This document shows, piece by piece, positions 63,713 through 64,000 of a stretch of DNA of 64,000 bases. Each line of letters starts with the position of its first letter. Positions within the stretch are counted from its first letter, which is position 1. Under the pieces are notes generated by a model. That model saw only the letters and a program-made list of their open reading frames with translations, had not been told where the DNA came from and searched no databases. Location: positions 36,566 to 100,565 of the forward strand of contig QKWP01001693.1 in assembly GCA_003550325.1 (NCBI GenBank), written 5' to 3'. The position numbers were made by a program, and so were the translations under genes. The stretch comes from Gigaspora rosea. Its lineage: Eukaryota > Glomeromycota > Glomeromycetes > Diversisporales > Gigasporaceae.

Positions 63713-64000
63713 TATATATTATAAATAAAAACAATTTTTAAATCTCTTTAAAAAACTATTGTTTTATTAAAAAATATAGTAAAAATATAAAAATTGTAAA
63801 TTTATATCAATTTTGACTATAGTACAATTTTTTCAGTAACTACAAATCCAAATTAGCTAAATTTTTACTACAAATAGATATAATATTGGGCTATATTTAA
63901 TAAAATTTTATGCAATTTGAATTAGTAGTTTCTAAAAAATTGGTTAAAAAGTATAATTTGTAAAAAAAAAATTACTTATAGTTTTTAAACAATTTTACAA
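63713..64000. other. AT-rich, with a faint hairpin module
   Basis: At about 63825-63945 TTTTTTCAGTAACTACAAAT and ATTTGAATTAGTAGTTTCTA resemble the arms of the hairpin modules, weakly. Confidence 0.4.

Overview
This window looks like nuclear DNA from an early-diverging fungus, most likely an arbuscular-mycorrhizal (Glomeromycotina, Rhizophagus-type) genome. That is an inference from four things: very AT-rich sequence, genes with many short GT-AG introns, TTAGGG/CCCTAA-type telomere-like runs scattered through it, and a dense load of Gypsy, LINE, FAR1-type MULE, KRBA2/Ginger-type integrase and Sel1-repeat fragments. One assembly gap (43577-43810) and one isolated N (33103) are present. No rRNA, standalone tRNA, CRISPR or bacterial-type operon was seen.

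Three host genes can be modelled. (1) EMC1, subunit 1 of the ER membrane protein complex, 15114-20178 (+), rebuilt by hand as 19 exons with a signal peptide and a C-terminal membrane anchor. (2) A single-exon 2-oxoglutarate/Fe(II) dioxygenase, 59034-60095 (-). (3) Divergent from it, a six-exon STN1, the OB-fold/winged-helix subunit of the telomere-capping CST complex, 60639-62194 (+). A short Sel1-repeat pseudogene relic lies at 37433-37626 (-).

Everything else is mobile DNA and its debris, often nested. 1-14400: MITEs, a long foldback, a complete 2.9-kb Ginger-like element (TGT...ACA ends, 5-bp ATAAT target duplication, Gypsy-type integrase), a three-level nest at 8819-12245 with a perfect target duplication at each level, and a pogo-type TIR element split by a 1-kb tRNA-headed SINE. 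21000-32900: a LINE whose ORF1 zinc-knuckle region is split by a 9.36-kb Ty3/Gypsy element (21792-31149) and again by a pogo MITE. 33000-39100: palindromic and TIR elements. 39190-42858: the RT-RNase H half of a second LINE, also split by a pogo MITE. 43000-51070: hAT, MULE-like and mariner-like MITEs, a duplicated 0.9-kb low-complexity block and another foldback. 51453-54034 (-): a broken FAR1-MULE-SWIM transposase gene. 55000-57200: a MITE inside a MITE, and a second copy of the SINE with a clear target duplication.

Most unusual signals: (a) hairpins of apparently different families at ten or more places carry the same arm phrase (roughly TTTGGCCYAGTGGTTG followed by YRAGATAT), with arms that seem to change together between copies; (b) MITEs with different termini share an internal telomere-like run plus a conserved AT-rich block; (c) the Gypsy element has a canonical -1 frameshift heptamer directly before the stop that precedes RT, an array of extra zinc knuckles after the protease, an ATGA overlap between RNase H and integrase, and an extra 229-residue ORF downstream of integrase; (d) the SINE is unusually long; (e) a MITE fragment carrying telomere-like repeats sits inside an intron of the telomere gene STN1.
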